The notes beneath the pieces are model-generated. The model did not search any database, was not told the DNA's origin, and worked only from the letters and a program-made list of their open reading frames with translations. The translations under genes were made by a program, and so were the position numbers. A DNA stretch of 64,000 nt from Xanthobacteraceae bacterium (GTDB lineage: Bacteria; Pseudomonadota; Alphaproteobacteria; Rhizobiales; Xanthobacteraceae). Positions 18,822-28,553 of this stretch are shown in pieces. The DNA lies in assembly GCA_019750915.1 (NCBI GenBank), contig JAIENY010000004.1:173073-237072 (forward strand), read 5' to 3'. Every line of letters begins with the position of its first letter. Position 1 is the stretch's first letter.

Positions 18822-21188
18822 TCACGCGCCCCCGAAATGAATTCTCACACCGCCCTTGACCGTCAGGCCCGGACCCGGAGATGTCCAAAGGACGTCGTTC
18901 TGTGTTGTGCCGTCGGTGGACGATCCGGGAATGGCATAAGGACGGTAGTATTGATCCAGAAGGTTATCCACCGTGAGGTTGAACACTATATCGCGCGTCG
19001 CCTGATAGGTCGCGTAGAGGTTGATCAGGTTATACGACGTCGATGGGACATAACCCGTCGGGATATTGTCGTTTCCGGTCACTGCGGCCCATTGACCGCC
19101 GATGACGAGTTTCCTGTCGAGGAATCGCACGCCACCGGTCGTCGTTATTTTTTGTGGTGCGATGCTGGCGAGTCCGACATTCGTGGCTGTATTCTTGCCT
19201 CGCTGCAGCGTGGCTGTAACGCCTGCAAACCAATCGCCCGCGTCGTAGGCGAGTTCTGCCTCGAAGCCTTCGATCTTCGCTGCGGGAATGTTCTGATACT
19301 GATAAAACTCGCTGAACGAGCCGAACGGTGGCACCGGCGTCGGCGCAGACGCGACGAGATCGATATAATTATCGATATCGTTACGGAAGACATTGATCTT
19401 GCCGCGAAAGCTGTCGGTCGCCGAAAAGACGCCGTCATATTTCAGATTGATACCGACTTCCTTGTTTTTGCCGACCTCCGGCCTGAGATTTGGGTTCGGC
19501 AGGAAACAAAACAGGCCGGTTGTCCCATCCGGACAAACGAAGAAAGCCGGGCCGCCACCGGTCGCGTGCGCACCGGCGATCAGCGTTTCAGTGATCGAAG
19601 GTGCACGATAGCCTTCGGCATAGCTGATGTATGGTTGAAAGCCTGAAAATGGCGTGATGCCGACGCTAACCTTGGGCGAGAACCTGTCGCCCTCAGACTT
19701 TGTCGAAGCCGAGCTCAACTCATAATGATCATAGCGAACCGCACTGACGACTTCGAGCCATGTCGAATAGTTGCTCTTCAGCTGAACGAAAGCACCAGAC
19801 ACGGTTCTCACGCCGCCCGGCGTCGTAATGTTCGAATTGCCGCGCGTGTCCGAGGTCGATACATCGTCGCGGAACAGATCGCCGCCATAGGTCAACGCAT
19901 TTCGCAAGCCGGCAAATCCAAATCGCGTGGTGTTGTGAACGTCAAAGCCAAACGTATTCAGCGTATAGCCGCGCGGATCGCCCACGCATCCGGAGATGTT
20001 GTTACCCGCACTTCCGGGACCGCAAAGCGCCGCACCCGACGTGCTGTAATGGTAAGTCTTGGTTTGGTCGTTGATCGTCTGATTGCCATAGAGCTTGGCG
20101 TCCCAATCGAACAAGTCGTCGTCCGGCCGCGAGTACTTCCAGCCCAGTGTCGCCATGGTGTTCTTCACATGCGAGTCGTAAACCGAAGACCCCTGATTAA
20201 GCGCTCGCAGCGCAGCGGTCGTGGTCGCCCCCCGGTTTAATTGACCAATCGTGTAGTTGTCGCCCTGATAGACGACGCCGAGCTTGACCTCATGGCCTTC
20301 AGCCGGCCGAATCGTCGTCTTGATCAAACCGCTTGTCGCCTCGTTCGCCGTGTTGCCGATCTCGGTACCATCGCCGTCCTTGTAATTCGACTGGTTGCGA
20401 TAAACTGCGCCGCCGAACACATCAACATTTGGCGTGGCGTGGATGCCGCCGAAGATCGAGCCGACACCGCTCAACTGGTTCGATCCTACTGTGCCGCTGA
20501 GATCGACACCCCAACGCTCGCCCGTTCGTACCACATCCTCAATGTCCTTGGTACGGAAGGACGCAACGCCGCCGATCGCGCCGGATCCATAAATGTTAGC
20601 GGCTGGACCGCGCACGATATCGATGCCACCGATCAGTTCAGGATCCAGAAAAAAGGAGCCGTTCGCGTTGTGGCCCGTCCGTTGATAATTCTGGCGTGCG
20701 CCATCGACGACAACGGCAACGCGTCCGAAATCCTGCAGACCTCGAATATTGATCGAGGTGGACGGATCGTCGCCGCGATCCTGAAACCACACACCCGGCA
20801 CATTATAGAACAGATCTGAAATGCGCTTCGGCTGCTGCTCCTGAATTTGCTGTAAAGTGACAATGCTGACCGGCGCAAGCGCTTCGATTGCGCGCTCCTC
20901 GGTCTTTGACGCCGTGACCGTGATCGTATCGAGCGATTGTGGAGAGCGCGGATCGACAGCCTGGGCCTGTGCGTTGCGCACCGCGGACGTTATTTCCGCG
21001 CTGCCCTTTTTTCGCGTCTGAGGATTTGTCGGTTGCTGCGATGACGGCGTTGACTGACCAACTGCCATCTGTTTCTCCGTCGGCTCAGCGCGACCGTTTG
21101 TCACACCGCCAGCTCCTATTGACACAAAGGATACGCTCCACAGAAGCGCGCGCGCACTCCTGGCAAAAATCGCCATGACAGCCCCCAC
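18822..21188 (-). CDS. hmuR: TonB-dependent haem/haemoglobin outer-membrane receptor
   Basis: A 788-aa outer-membrane receptor: signal peptide (about residues 1-34), a spacer, a TonB box near DTITVTASK (about residues 87-95), a plug domain, and a 22-strand barrel ending in phenylalanine near the C-terminus (GVRIHFGGA). The haem-receptor signature motifs are present: a YRAP box and an NPNL box with a histidine between them. It is the promoter-proximal gene of the minus-strand haem operon and diverges from hmuP over about 200 nt. Iron-dependent control (Irr/HmuP) is known for relatives, but I could not see a convincing control element here. Confidence 0.93.
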   Translation of the reverse strand: MGAVMAIFARSARALLWSVSFVSIGAGGVTNGRAEPTEKQMAVGQSTPSSQQPTNPQTRKKGSAEITSAVRNAQAQAVDPRSPQSLDTITVTASKTEERAIEALAPVSIVTLQQIQEQQPKRISDLFYNVPGVWFQDRGDDPSTSINIRGLQDFGRVAVVVDGARQNYQRTGHNANGSFFLDPELIGGIDIVRGPAANIYGSGAIGGVASFRTKDIEDVVRTGERWGVDLSGTVGSNQLSGVGSIFGGIHATPNVDVFGGAVYRNQSNYKDGDGTEIGNTANEATSGLIKTTIRPAEGHEVKLGVVYQGDNYTIGQLNRGATTTAALRALNQGSSVYDSHVKNTMATLGWKYSRPDDDLFDWDAKLYGNQTINDQTKTYHYSTSGAALCGPGSAGNNISGCVGDPRGYTLNTFGFDVHNTTRFGFAGLRNALTYGGDLFRDDVSTSDTRGNSNITTPGGVRTVSGAFVQLKSNYSTWLEVVSAVRYDHYELSSASTKSEGDRFSPKVSVGITPFSGFQPYISYAEGYRAPSITETLIAGAHATGGGPAFFVCPDGTTGLFCFLPNPNLRPEVGKNKEVGINLKYDGVFSATDSFRGKINVFRNDIDNYIDLVASAPTPVPPFGSFSEFYQYQNIPAAKIEGFEAELAYDAGDWFAGVTATLQRGKNTATNVGLASIAPQKITTTGGVRFLDRKLVIGGQWAAVTGNDNIPTGYVPSTSYNLINLYATYQATRDIVFNLTVDNLLDQYYRPYAIPGSSTDGTTQNDVLWTSPGPGLTVKGGVRIHFGGA

Positions 21189-21416
21189 ATCGACTCTAAT
21201 TGTCTGGATTGCTGGCTAGCGAATGCCCTCAGGCAACGGCTTGCTGGCTAATGCTGCAGCGATACACGCTGCTATTCCCCGTGCATGTTGGCTAAAGGCG
21301 GACGCCTGCCAGGTCAAGCCAAGACGGCACGCCTTATAGGGATTGTAAAGTAGCGGGTCTTGGAAGCGCGCGAGCGACCTCTATAAACCGAGGTGAATTC
21401 TTGCTTGGTTGAAACG

Positions 21417-21614
21417 ATGACTTCTTCTTCAGATGGACCGCCTCACCCTGTGGACGCAGTGCCGCCCGATTCTTCACGACAGATTTCAATTCACGGCAAT
21501 CGCCTCAACAGCGGTGACTTGTTTCAAACGGCACGCGAACTAATCATCGCGCACGGCGAGGAAACCTATCGCCTGCGCCTCACCTCGCAAAACAAGCTGA
21601 TTCTAACGAAATGA
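21417..21614 (+). CDS. hmuP: Haem-uptake protein HmuP/HemP
   Basis: A small protein (65 aa from ATG 21417; 73 aa from GTG 21393) with the HemP core: ISIHGNRLNSGDLF, then HGEETYRLRLTSQNKLILTK at the C-terminus. In Bradyrhizobium-like bacteria HmuP is a coactivator needed with Irr for expression of the haem receptor. It heads the plus-strand operon and its stop overlaps hmuT (ATGA). Neither start has a strong ribosome site, so the N-terminus is uncertain. Confidence 0.88.
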   Translation: MTSSSDGPPHPVDAVPPDSSRQISIHGNRLNSGDLFQTARELIIAHGEETYRLRLTSQNKLILTK

Positions 21615-22576
21615 ACGGGATTGGTGCTGTGTTTCGACGTTTCATTTTTGTTGTCAGCCGGTTCGAATCTGCTCCGGTACTCGCGGCTGCGGCATTCTTC
21701 GTTCTCTGCTGCGTGACACAGACAAACGCTGCGGAGGCGGATGCCAAGAGGATCGTTTCAGTTGGCGGCGCCGTTACGGAAATTCTTTATGCGCTGGGTC
21801 TCGACGACCGGATTGTCGGCGTGGATAGCACCAGTCTCTACCCGCCAACCGCGCTGAAGCAGAAATCGAATATCGGGTACATGCGCCAGCTTTCTCCAGA
21901 AGGCGTGCTCGGTCTTAATCCTGACCTCGTGATTGCAATTGAGGGATCCGGTCCGCCCGCGACGCTGAGCGTTTTGAGGGAGGCAAAGGTACCTCTTGTG
22001 AGAATACCTGAGAAATTTTCCGAGGATGGCTTGACTGAAAAAATCAGATTGATCGCGCATGTCATGAACGTCGATGTGCGGGGTGAGTGTCTCGCCTCCG
22101 CAGTGGAAAAAGACCTCATGGCAATCCGTGAGCTGAGATCGCACATCAATCGTAAATCCAGAATCATGTTTGTGATGTCGCTGGTCGACGGTCGCGCGAT
22201 GGCGGCCGGACGCAACACCGCCGCCGACGAAATCATCACCCTCGCCGGCGGAATCAACGCGGTGGATGGCTATGAGGGTTATAAAACGATTGGGGAGGAA
22301 GCCATCGTCGCGGCCAAACCAGATGTCATCTTGGCGATGCAACGCGGCGAGGACTCGCTAAACGCCGATATCGTTTTTGCCAACGCCGCATTCAAGCTCA
22401 CGCCGGCCTCCGACAAGAAGTCATTCATTGCGATGGATGGGCTCTATCTATTGGGCTTCGGGCCCCGAACCGCCGCTGCCGCACACGATCTGGCAAGCGA
22501 CCTCTATCCGTCCGTCGCTCGTGAAACGGGTCGATGGACATCGCGCGTATCAGCGGCGGAGTGCAGAACAAAATGA
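21611..22576 (+). CDS. hmuT: Haem ABC transporter, periplasmic binding protein
   Basis: A 321-aa class III periplasmic binding protein (HmuT/PhuT type). A hydrophobic secretion signal ends near residue 40 (TNAAEADA). The mature part starts with IVSVGGAVTEILYALG, the usual HmuT opening, and has two lobes joined by a long helix. It accepts haem from the receptor and delivers it to HmuUV. The start overlaps hmuP and the stop overlaps hmuU (ATGA at both junctions), so translation of the operon is coupled. Confidence 0.93.
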   Translation: MNGIGAVFRRFIFVVSRFESAPVLAAAAFFVLCCVTQTNAAEADAKRIVSVGGAVTEILYALGLDDRIVGVDSTSLYPPTALKQKSNIGYMRQLSPEGVLGLNPDLVIAIEGSGPPATLSVLREAKVPLVRIPEKFSEDGLTEKIRLIAHVMNVDVRGECLASAVEKDLMAIRELRSHINRKSRIMFVMSLVDGRAMAAGRNTAADEIITLAGGINAVDGYEGYKTIGEEAIVAAKPDVILAMQRGEDSLNADIVFANAAFKLTPASDKKSFIAMDGLYLLGFGPRTAAAAHDLASDLYPSVARETGRWTSRVSAAECRTK

Positions 22577-23661
22577 ACGCCGATACAGTTGCCGATCTCG
22601 GCAGGAAAGTGAGGCATCGGCCTCGCCGTCCCTCGGCATTTTTCGTTTTTGGCGGACTCACCGCTCTCCTCGTGCTTGCGGCTATTCTGTTCGCGACGAC
22701 GGGCGCGGCGAATATTCCACTGAGCCGGCTATGGCCGGCGCTCGGGCTAGGGCGGATAGATTCGCCAGCACAGTTGGCGCGCGACCAACTCGTCCTCAAT
22801 TCCATCCGGCTGCCGCGACTTGCCTGCGCCGCGATGATCGGCGCGTTACTGGCCATGTCCGGCGCCCTGATGCAGGGGCTGTTTCGCAATCCCCTCGCCG
22901 ATCCAGCGCTGGTTGGCGTATCAAGCGGCGGCGCATTCGCTGCGGCGTCCGCCATCGTCTCGATTGATACATTCCCGATCATTCAATCCAGCTTCGGTCT
23001 GGACATCCTCCCGCTTGCGGCGTTTTTCGGCTCCCTTCTGACCACCTTTATTCTTTATAGAATCGCCAGCATCGGCGGGCGAACCTCGGTGGCGATGTTT
23101 CTTCTGGCCGGCCTCGCCATCGCGGCGCTCGCAAATGCGGGTATCGGCCTTCTGGTGTTTGTCGCCGACGATAGACAACTCCGCGACATCACGTTCTGGC
23201 TGCTGGGATCCCTGAGCGGCTCAACTTGGGGTAAAGCCGCAATAATCGCACCGGTTCTGATCGGCGCTTTGGCAATGCATCCGTTTATGGCCCGCTCGCT
23301 TGATCTTCTCGTCTTGGGTGAAGCGGAGGCCTTTCATGCCGGGGTTTTCGTTCAACGGCTCAAGATCACTGCGATTGTGCTAATATCGGCAATGACGGGC
23401 GCTGCTGTTGCAACCTGCGGCGTTGTTGGATTTGTCGGCATTGTAATTCCGCATCTGCTGCGCCTTGTCATCGGTCCGGGCCACCGGCTCTTGCTGCCAG
23501 CATCTGCCATGTTCGGCGCGGCCCTGATGCTCTTAGCTGATACATTCGCCCGGATTCTTGCGGCCCCCGCGGAAGTCCCGATCGGAATCCTAACTGCCGC
23601 GGTCGGGGCGCCGTTCTTCCTGATGTTGCTCCTGCGCCAGCGCTTGACGGTATCGCTCTGA
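22573..23661 (+). CDS. hmuU: Haem ABC transporter permease
   Basis: A FecCD-family permease of about 362 aa with roughly ten membrane helices and the conserved GALMQGLFRNPLADPALVGVS segment of iron/haem importers. The start is ATG 22573, overlapping the hmuT stop; the upstream ATG at 22534 lies inside hmuT and adds 13 unlikely residues. It forms the inner-membrane channel of the HmuTUV importer. Confidence 0.93.
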   Translation: MNADTVADLGRKVRHRPRRPSAFFVFGGLTALLVLAAILFATTGAANIPLSRLWPALGLGRIDSPAQLARDQLVLNSIRLPRLACAAMIGALLAMSGALMQGLFRNPLADPALVGVSSGGAFAAASAIVSIDTFPIIQSSFGLDILPLAAFFGSLLTTFILYRIASIGGRTSVAMFLLAGLAIAALANAGIGLLVFVADDRQLRDITFWLLGSLSGSTWGKAAIIAPVLIGALAMHPFMARSLDLLVLGEAEAFHAGVFVQRLKITAIVLISAMTGAAVATCGVVGFVGIVIPHLLRLVIGPGHRLLLPASAMFGAALMLLADTFARILAAPAEVPIGILTAAVGAPFFLMLLLRQRLTVSL

Positions 23662-24449
23662 TGATAGCGCTCGATGTTAGATCCGTCTCGTTTAAGACCC
23701 GTAACACCACATTGCTCGACGGGATCGATTTGCGATTCGACCGCGGAGAAGCTGTTGCGATCGTCGGTCCGAACGGGGCTGGTAAGTCGACCCTGATGAA
23801 GGTGTTATCCGGGGATCTCCGGCCGAGTACCGGCCGTGTCCTGCTGCAAAACCTCGAACTCTCCTCCTACGCCCCTCGCAATCTCGCCGCCCGCCGCGCG
23901 ATCCTTTCGCAACATATCAACGTGAGCTTCCCATTCACGGTCGAAGAGATTGTCCTAATGGGTGCGGCCAACCATCGGCGGGCCGCCGCTGACAAGCTTA
24001 TTGGTCCCTTGCTCGAGGAAGTCGAACTCTCGGGATTACGCGGCCGGGATTTTCCAACCTTATCGGGCGGAGAGCAGCAGCGCACGCACTTTGCCCGTAC
24101 GCTTCTGCAGCTCACCCTTGGCGAAGAACTTTACGGGCCCGGAATTCTTCTCCTGGATGAGCCGACTTCAAGCCTCGACCTGCGGCATCAGATTCAGTTG
24201 GTTGATGCCGCCAAAAAACGGGCAATGCGCGGGACCACCGTCATCGCAGTCTTGCATGACATTAACCTGACGGTCCGGTTTTCCGATCGAATCGTCGTTA
24301 TGAATCGAGGCAAAATAGCGAGCGATGGAGATGCCGAAGCGAGCATTTCGCGGCAAACCATGTCCGACGTCTTTTCAGTCACCGCACATGTCCATCGGAC
24401 ATCGACTGCGCAGCCCTTTATCCTCCAACAGGAAATGAACGTCCTTTAG
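23661..24449 (+). CDS. hmuV: Haem ABC transporter ATP-binding protein
   Basis: A 262-aa ABC ATPase with Walker A GPNGAGKST, signature LSGGEQQR, Walker B ILLLDEPTSSLD and the H-loop histidine in AVLHDINLT. A two-residue insert region between signature and Walker B (LGEELYGPG) is typical of HmuV. It starts on the last base of the hmuU stop codon. It converges on kdpE, 38 nt away. Confidence 0.94.
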   Translation: MIALDVRSVSFKTRNTTLLDGIDLRFDRGEAVAIVGPNGAGKSTLMKVLSGDLRPSTGRVLLQNLELSSYAPRNLAARRAILSQHINVSFPFTVEEIVLMGAANHRRAAADKLIGPLLEEVELSGLRGRDFPTLSGGEQQRTHFARTLLQLTLGEELYGPGILLLDEPTSSLDLRHQIQLVDAAKKRAMRGTTVIAVLHDINLTVRFSDRIVVMNRGKIASDGDAEASISRQTMSDVFSVTAHVHRTSTAQPFILQQEMNVL

Positions 24450-24487
24450 CTGCGACGGCTCTCCGCAGAAAGGTGCGGTTGCTCCGC

Positions 24488-25177
24488 TCAATCCGGCGCG
24501 CGTAGCCGATAGCCGATGCCGGTTTCGGTCAACACATAACGCGGGCGCTCGGCATCCGCTTCGATCTTCTGCCGCAACTGACGTACGTAGACACGCAGAT
24601 ATTGGGCATCTGTCAGTTCGTCCCAAAGCTCGTGCAGCAGAAACTTATGCGTCAAAACCTTACCTGCGTGCTGCACCAGAACGCGCAGCAAATCATATTC
24701 CTTCGGCGACAATTTAACGTCCTTGTCACCCACTTTCACAATACGACGAACGAGATCAACTGAGAGATCGCCGGTTTTAAAAACCGGCCGTTCGCCCTGA
24801 ACCTGCAATTGGTGACGAAGTGCAGCGCGAATACGCGCGAGCAGTTCATCCATCCCGAACGGTTTGGTGATGTAGTCGTCCGCACCAAGATCGAGAGCTT
24901 GAACTTTTCCGGCCTCATCGCCGCGGCTCGAGAGAACCACGATCGGCACGCTCTCGTTTCGGGCGCGAATTAGACGCAGCAATTCATGCCCTTGAATATC
25001 AGGCAGGCCAAGATCCAAAATCACAAGGTCCGGCTTTTCTTCTAACAGTTGAAGCGCCGTCTTTCCGTTTGGAGCTTCGAGGATGCCATAGCCTTGGGTA
25101 CTCAGCCCCATTCGTAATAGCTTGCGAATGGGCGGCTCATCGTCGATCACCAGAATTTTCAGCAAAGCTCCGCTCAT
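24488..25177 (-). CDS. kdpE: Response regulator of the Kdp potassium system
   Basis: A 229-aa OmpR/PhoB-type regulator: receiver domain with acidic pocket (IDDE), phospho-aspartate in VILDLGLPD and conserved lysine (TKPF), then a C-terminal winged helix (about residues 130-225). It activates kdpFABC when phosphorylated by KdpD. Its start codon overlaps the kdpD stop (ATGA). Confidence 0.95.
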   Translation of the reverse strand: MSGALLKILVIDDEPPIRKLLRMGLSTQGYGILEAPNGKTALQLLEEKPDLVILDLGLPDIQGHELLRLIRARNESVPIVVLSSRGDEAGKVQALDLGADDYITKPFGMDELLARIRAALRHQLQVQGERPVFKTGDLSVDLVRRIVKVGDKDVKLSPKEYDLLRVLVQHAGKVLTHKFLLHELWDELTDAQYLRVYVRQLRQKIEADAERPRYVLTETGIGYRLRAPD

Positions 25178-27897
25178 GCCGCAGTATCCAGTTTTTCGAC
25201 CTGCTTTGGAATTGGCAGCGTGACCGACAGCACCGCGCCGGACCTGTCGGCTCGATTGGCTGCTGATATCGTGCCATGCATCGCTTCGACAAACCCACGC
25301 GAAATCGCAAGGCCAAGACCCGTGCCGGCGCGCACGTGATCGACCTTCTGGGCCCTGTAAAACTTATCGAACACGCTATCGAGGTCGGCGGGCGGTATTC
25401 CATCGCCTTCATCGAGTATCTGTATCGTCACGGTAGCTGCGTTGCGCCACCCTCGAATCTCAATCAGGCTGCCTTCCGGCGCATACTTAGCGGCGTTATC
25501 GAGAAGATTGAACAGAACCTGCTCGAAAAGCACGGCATCGAGTTCCAGCATCGGCAGATTGGGCTGCAAATTCAATTCAATGCGGTGTGAATTCAGTATT
25601 TTACTCGCCCGTTGCAAGGCAGCCCCGACGATTTCACCAAGGTCGTGCAGCGCAGTGTTCGGCACGATCGCCCCCGATTCCAGCTTGGTCATGTCGAGAA
25701 GATTCGCGATGAAGCGATTCAAACGCTCGGACTCGTCGATGATCGTGGTCAACAGATCAGCGCGCTCCGCGTCCGACAGGCCCTCCGAAAGATTTCGCAG
25801 CGCGGTTGCCGAGCCGAGAACGGATGCCAGCGGCGTTTTCAGATCGTGCGAAATCGATGTCAGCAGCGCCGACCGCAGACGATCCGTCTCAACCACCCGC
25901 TTGGCGGCCTCTACGTCCTCGACAAGCCGCACCCGCTCGATTGCAAGTGCGCCCTGGTCCATCAAGGCGTCGAGCAGGCGTGTCTGCTCGGGCGTCAGCA
26001 TCGGTCCGGTACGATCGTCGTCAATGCCCATAACGCCGATAATCCCGCGGCCTGTTCGCATCGGAAGGAAAAGCCGCTTTGCACCGTGGAGCGTATCTGA
26101 ACCACGACCCGCCGGGCGATCGTTGCTCCATGCCCAGTTCGCGGCGGCGAGATCGGCATCATCAAGTTCGTCTTCCGGAGGGTAGCCGGTTTTGACGACC
26201 AGGCGACCCTGCTCCGGCAATAGAACCACCACACGCACCTTGAGCATCAGAGCCGTCTGGTACGCTGTCGCCCACAGCACGTCGTCGAGTGTTGCTGTGC
26301 TCGCGAGCTTGCGACTGAACGAATAGAGGTACTCTGTCGTTCGCACGCGCTCTGTTGCCGCAACGGCCTGGGTACGGACTCGCGCCGCTACGTTGGATAC
26401 CACGACAGCAATCAGCATAAAGAAGAAGAACGCCGCAATATTGGTAGGATCCGTGATCGTGAACGTGAAAGTCGGAGGCAGAAAGAAAAAATTATAGCAA
26501 AGCGATCCTGCAACGCTGGCAAACAGGGACGGCAGCAATCCGAACCGGACCGCGACTGCCACCACCGCCGTCAGGAAAACAAGATCGACGTTTTCGATAC
26601 CGAACCAAGGCTCGATCGCCGCACTGACGCCAAGTGCAATCGCGATAGCCGCCAACGCCGCGATGTAAGGTAGCGGTTCGAATACCTCACGGCGATCCGC
26701 GGTTTTGACACCGCTGCGTGCAGCGGGTTCTGCGGCAAGCTGGTCGCCGGCCATGACATGCACGCTGATATTGCCGGCTCTGCGGACAAGATCGTGAACC
26801 ACCGAGCCTCGCACCAGTTCAAACCACCACGGGCGGCTCGATTTTCCGACAACGATATGGGTGACGTTGTTGGAACGGGCGAAACCCAGAATGTCGTCGG
26901 CCACGCGCCGCTGCACAGAGGGAATGGTGAGCGTATCGGAGCCGAGCGTCGCGGCGAGCCGAAGCGACGCGGCAACACGATCGCGCTGTTCGTCGCTGAA
27001 CTGAAGACTGCGGCTCGTTTCGATGCAAATCGCTGTCCAGGGCGCGTGCAGACGGTCCGCAAGCCGCTTTGTGTAACGCACCAGCCCCGTCGAACGAGGA
27101 TCCTCGCTGACGCAGACCAGAATTCGATCACCCGCAGCCCAAGGACCGGAAATGGCGTTGGCCTGCATATGGGTAAGCAGCTGCTCATCGACACGTTCGG
27201 CGGTGCGGCGCAGTGCCAGCTCGCGCAGCGCGGTCAAATTTCCAGACGAGAAGTAATGCTCCAGAGCCCGCTCAGCCTGATGCGGGACGTAGACCTTCCC
27301 CTCCTTCAGACGCTGTATCAGATCGTTCGGCGTCAGATCGATCAGCTCGATATCATCAGCCCTGTCGATAATCGCGTCCGGAACCGTCTCGCGAACACGA
27401 ACGCGCGTGATCTGCGCAACAATATCGTTCAGGCTTTCGATGTGTTGAATGTTGACAGCCGTATAGACGTCGATGCCGGCATCCAGCAGTTCCTCGACAT
27501 CCAGATAGCGCTTCGGATGGCGACTTCCGGGCGCGTTGGTATGGGCGAGTTCATCGACAATCGCCAACTGCGGCTTGCTCGCGAGGAGACCGTCAAGATC
27601 CATTTCCTCCAGCGTCTGCCCCTTGTATGTGACCTTCTTGCGCGGAAGGACTTCCAGCCCGTGCAGCAAGGCCTGCGTCTCAAGCCGACCATGGGTTTCG
27701 ACGATCCCGACCAAGACGTCGACACCGGCTTTCATTTTAGCCTGCGCGCTTTGCAGCATCTCGTAGGTCTTGCCAACGCCAGGGGCCGCCCCAAGAAAAA
27801 TCTTGAGACGGCCACTCGCGGTATCTTCCCTTCGCGCTGCTTCAAGCAGGGCTTCAGGGGATGGTCGCTGATCTGGCTCGCGGTCGGGTGTTGGCAT
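25174..27897 (-). CDS. kdpD: Kdp sensor histidine kinase
   Basis: A 907-aa sensor kinase with the full KdpD order: N-terminal KdpD domain with Walker A GAAPGVGKT (about residues 32-40), a universal-stress-protein-like domain (about 255-375), four close membrane helices (DUF4118, about 410-505), a GAF region, the HisKA box ISHDLKTPLAS and a HATPase domain with GTGLGLAIS. It senses potassium limitation or turgor and phosphorylates KdpE. It lies 42 nt downstream of kdpC in the same operon. Confidence 0.95.
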   Translation of the reverse strand: MPTPDREPDQRPSPEALLEAARREDTASGRLKIFLGAAPGVGKTYEMLQSAQAKMKAGVDVLVGIVETHGRLETQALLHGLEVLPRKKVTYKGQTLEEMDLDGLLASKPQLAIVDELAHTNAPGSRHPKRYLDVEELLDAGIDVYTAVNIQHIESLNDIVAQITRVRVRETVPDAIIDRADDIELIDLTPNDLIQRLKEGKVYVPHQAERALEHYFSSGNLTALRELALRRTAERVDEQLLTHMQANAISGPWAAGDRILVCVSEDPRSTGLVRYTKRLADRLHAPWTAICIETSRSLQFSDEQRDRVAASLRLAATLGSDTLTIPSVQRRVADDILGFARSNNVTHIVVGKSSRPWWFELVRGSVVHDLVRRAGNISVHVMAGDQLAAEPAARSGVKTADRREVFEPLPYIAALAAIAIALGVSAAIEPWFGIENVDLVFLTAVVAVAVRFGLLPSLFASVAGSLCYNFFFLPPTFTFTITDPTNIAAFFFFMLIAVVVSNVAARVRTQAVAATERVRTTEYLYSFSRKLASTATLDDVLWATAYQTALMLKVRVVVLLPEQGRLVVKTGYPPEDELDDADLAAANWAWSNDRPAGRGSDTLHGAKRLFLPMRTGRGIIGVMGIDDDRTGPMLTPEQTRLLDALMDQGALAIERVRLVEDVEAAKRVVETDRLRSALLTSISHDLKTPLASVLGSATALRNLSEGLSDAERADLLTTIIDESERLNRFIANLLDMTKLESGAIVPNTALHDLGEIVGAALQRASKILNSHRIELNLQPNLPMLELDAVLFEQVLFNLLDNAAKYAPEGSLIEIRGWRNAATVTIQILDEGDGIPPADLDSVFDKFYRAQKVDHVRAGTGLGLAISRGFVEAMHGTISAANRADRSGAVLSVTLPIPKQVEKLDTAA

Positions 27898-27939
27898 TAC
27901 CCCATTGTAGTCCTCGGCTCGCTTGAAGTCTTGTCGGAC

Positions 27940-28542
27940 TTATTTCGCAGCCGCATCCAGCGCCATGTTCAGTGCAAGAACGTTAACTTTTGGCTCGCCC
28001 AACACGCCCGCAAACCGGCTCTCCGTATGGTCATCGACAAGCTTGCGCACCTCTGCCTCCGGCATGTTGCGAGTCTTTGCAACACGGGGCACCTGAAACA
28101 GCGCCCCTTCCGGAGATATATCGGGATCAAGCCCGCTCGCGCTCGTCGTTACAAGGTCCGCCGGCACCTTGACCGACGGATTTTCCGCCTGCAATTTTTC
28201 GACGTCTGCCTTAACTCGGTCGTTCAGAGCCTGGCTCGTCGGACCGAGATTCGAACCACCGGAATTAGCGGCGTTATAGGGCGCCGAGATGCTCTTGGTC
28301 GAGTCATTCGGATCGGCGGCGGTCGTCGCGGATGGGCGGCCGTGGAAATATTTGTCTTCGGTGAACGACTGTCCAATCAGACTCGAACCGACAACCTGAC
28401 CGTCTCTTGTAATCAAACTGCCCTGCGCCTGCCTTGGAAACAGAACACCGGCGACTCCGGTCATGGCAAGCGGATAGGCAAGACCCGTAATGATCGTCAT
28501 CGCGACCAGCACGACGATAGCAGGACGAAATTCCTTCAACAT
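27940..28542 (-). CDS. kdpC: Potassium-transporting ATPase subunit C
   Basis: A 200-aa KdpC with one N-terminal membrane helix and a periplasmic domain carrying [12 protein letters not shown], the KdpC signature. It stabilises ATP binding by KdpB in the KdpFABC complex. It is 11 nt from kdpB. Confidence 0.95.
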   Translation of the reverse strand: MLKEFRPAIVVLVAMTIITGLAYPLAMTGVAGVLFPRQAQGSLITRDGQVVGSSLIGQSFTEDKYFHGRPSATTAADPNDSTKSISAPYNAANSGGSNLGPTSQALNDRVKADVEKLQAENPSVKVPADLVTTSASGLDPDISPEGALFQVPRVAKTRNMPEAEVRKLVDDHTESRFAGVLGEPKVNVLALNMALDAAAK

Positions 28543-28553
28543 GAGCCTTCTCC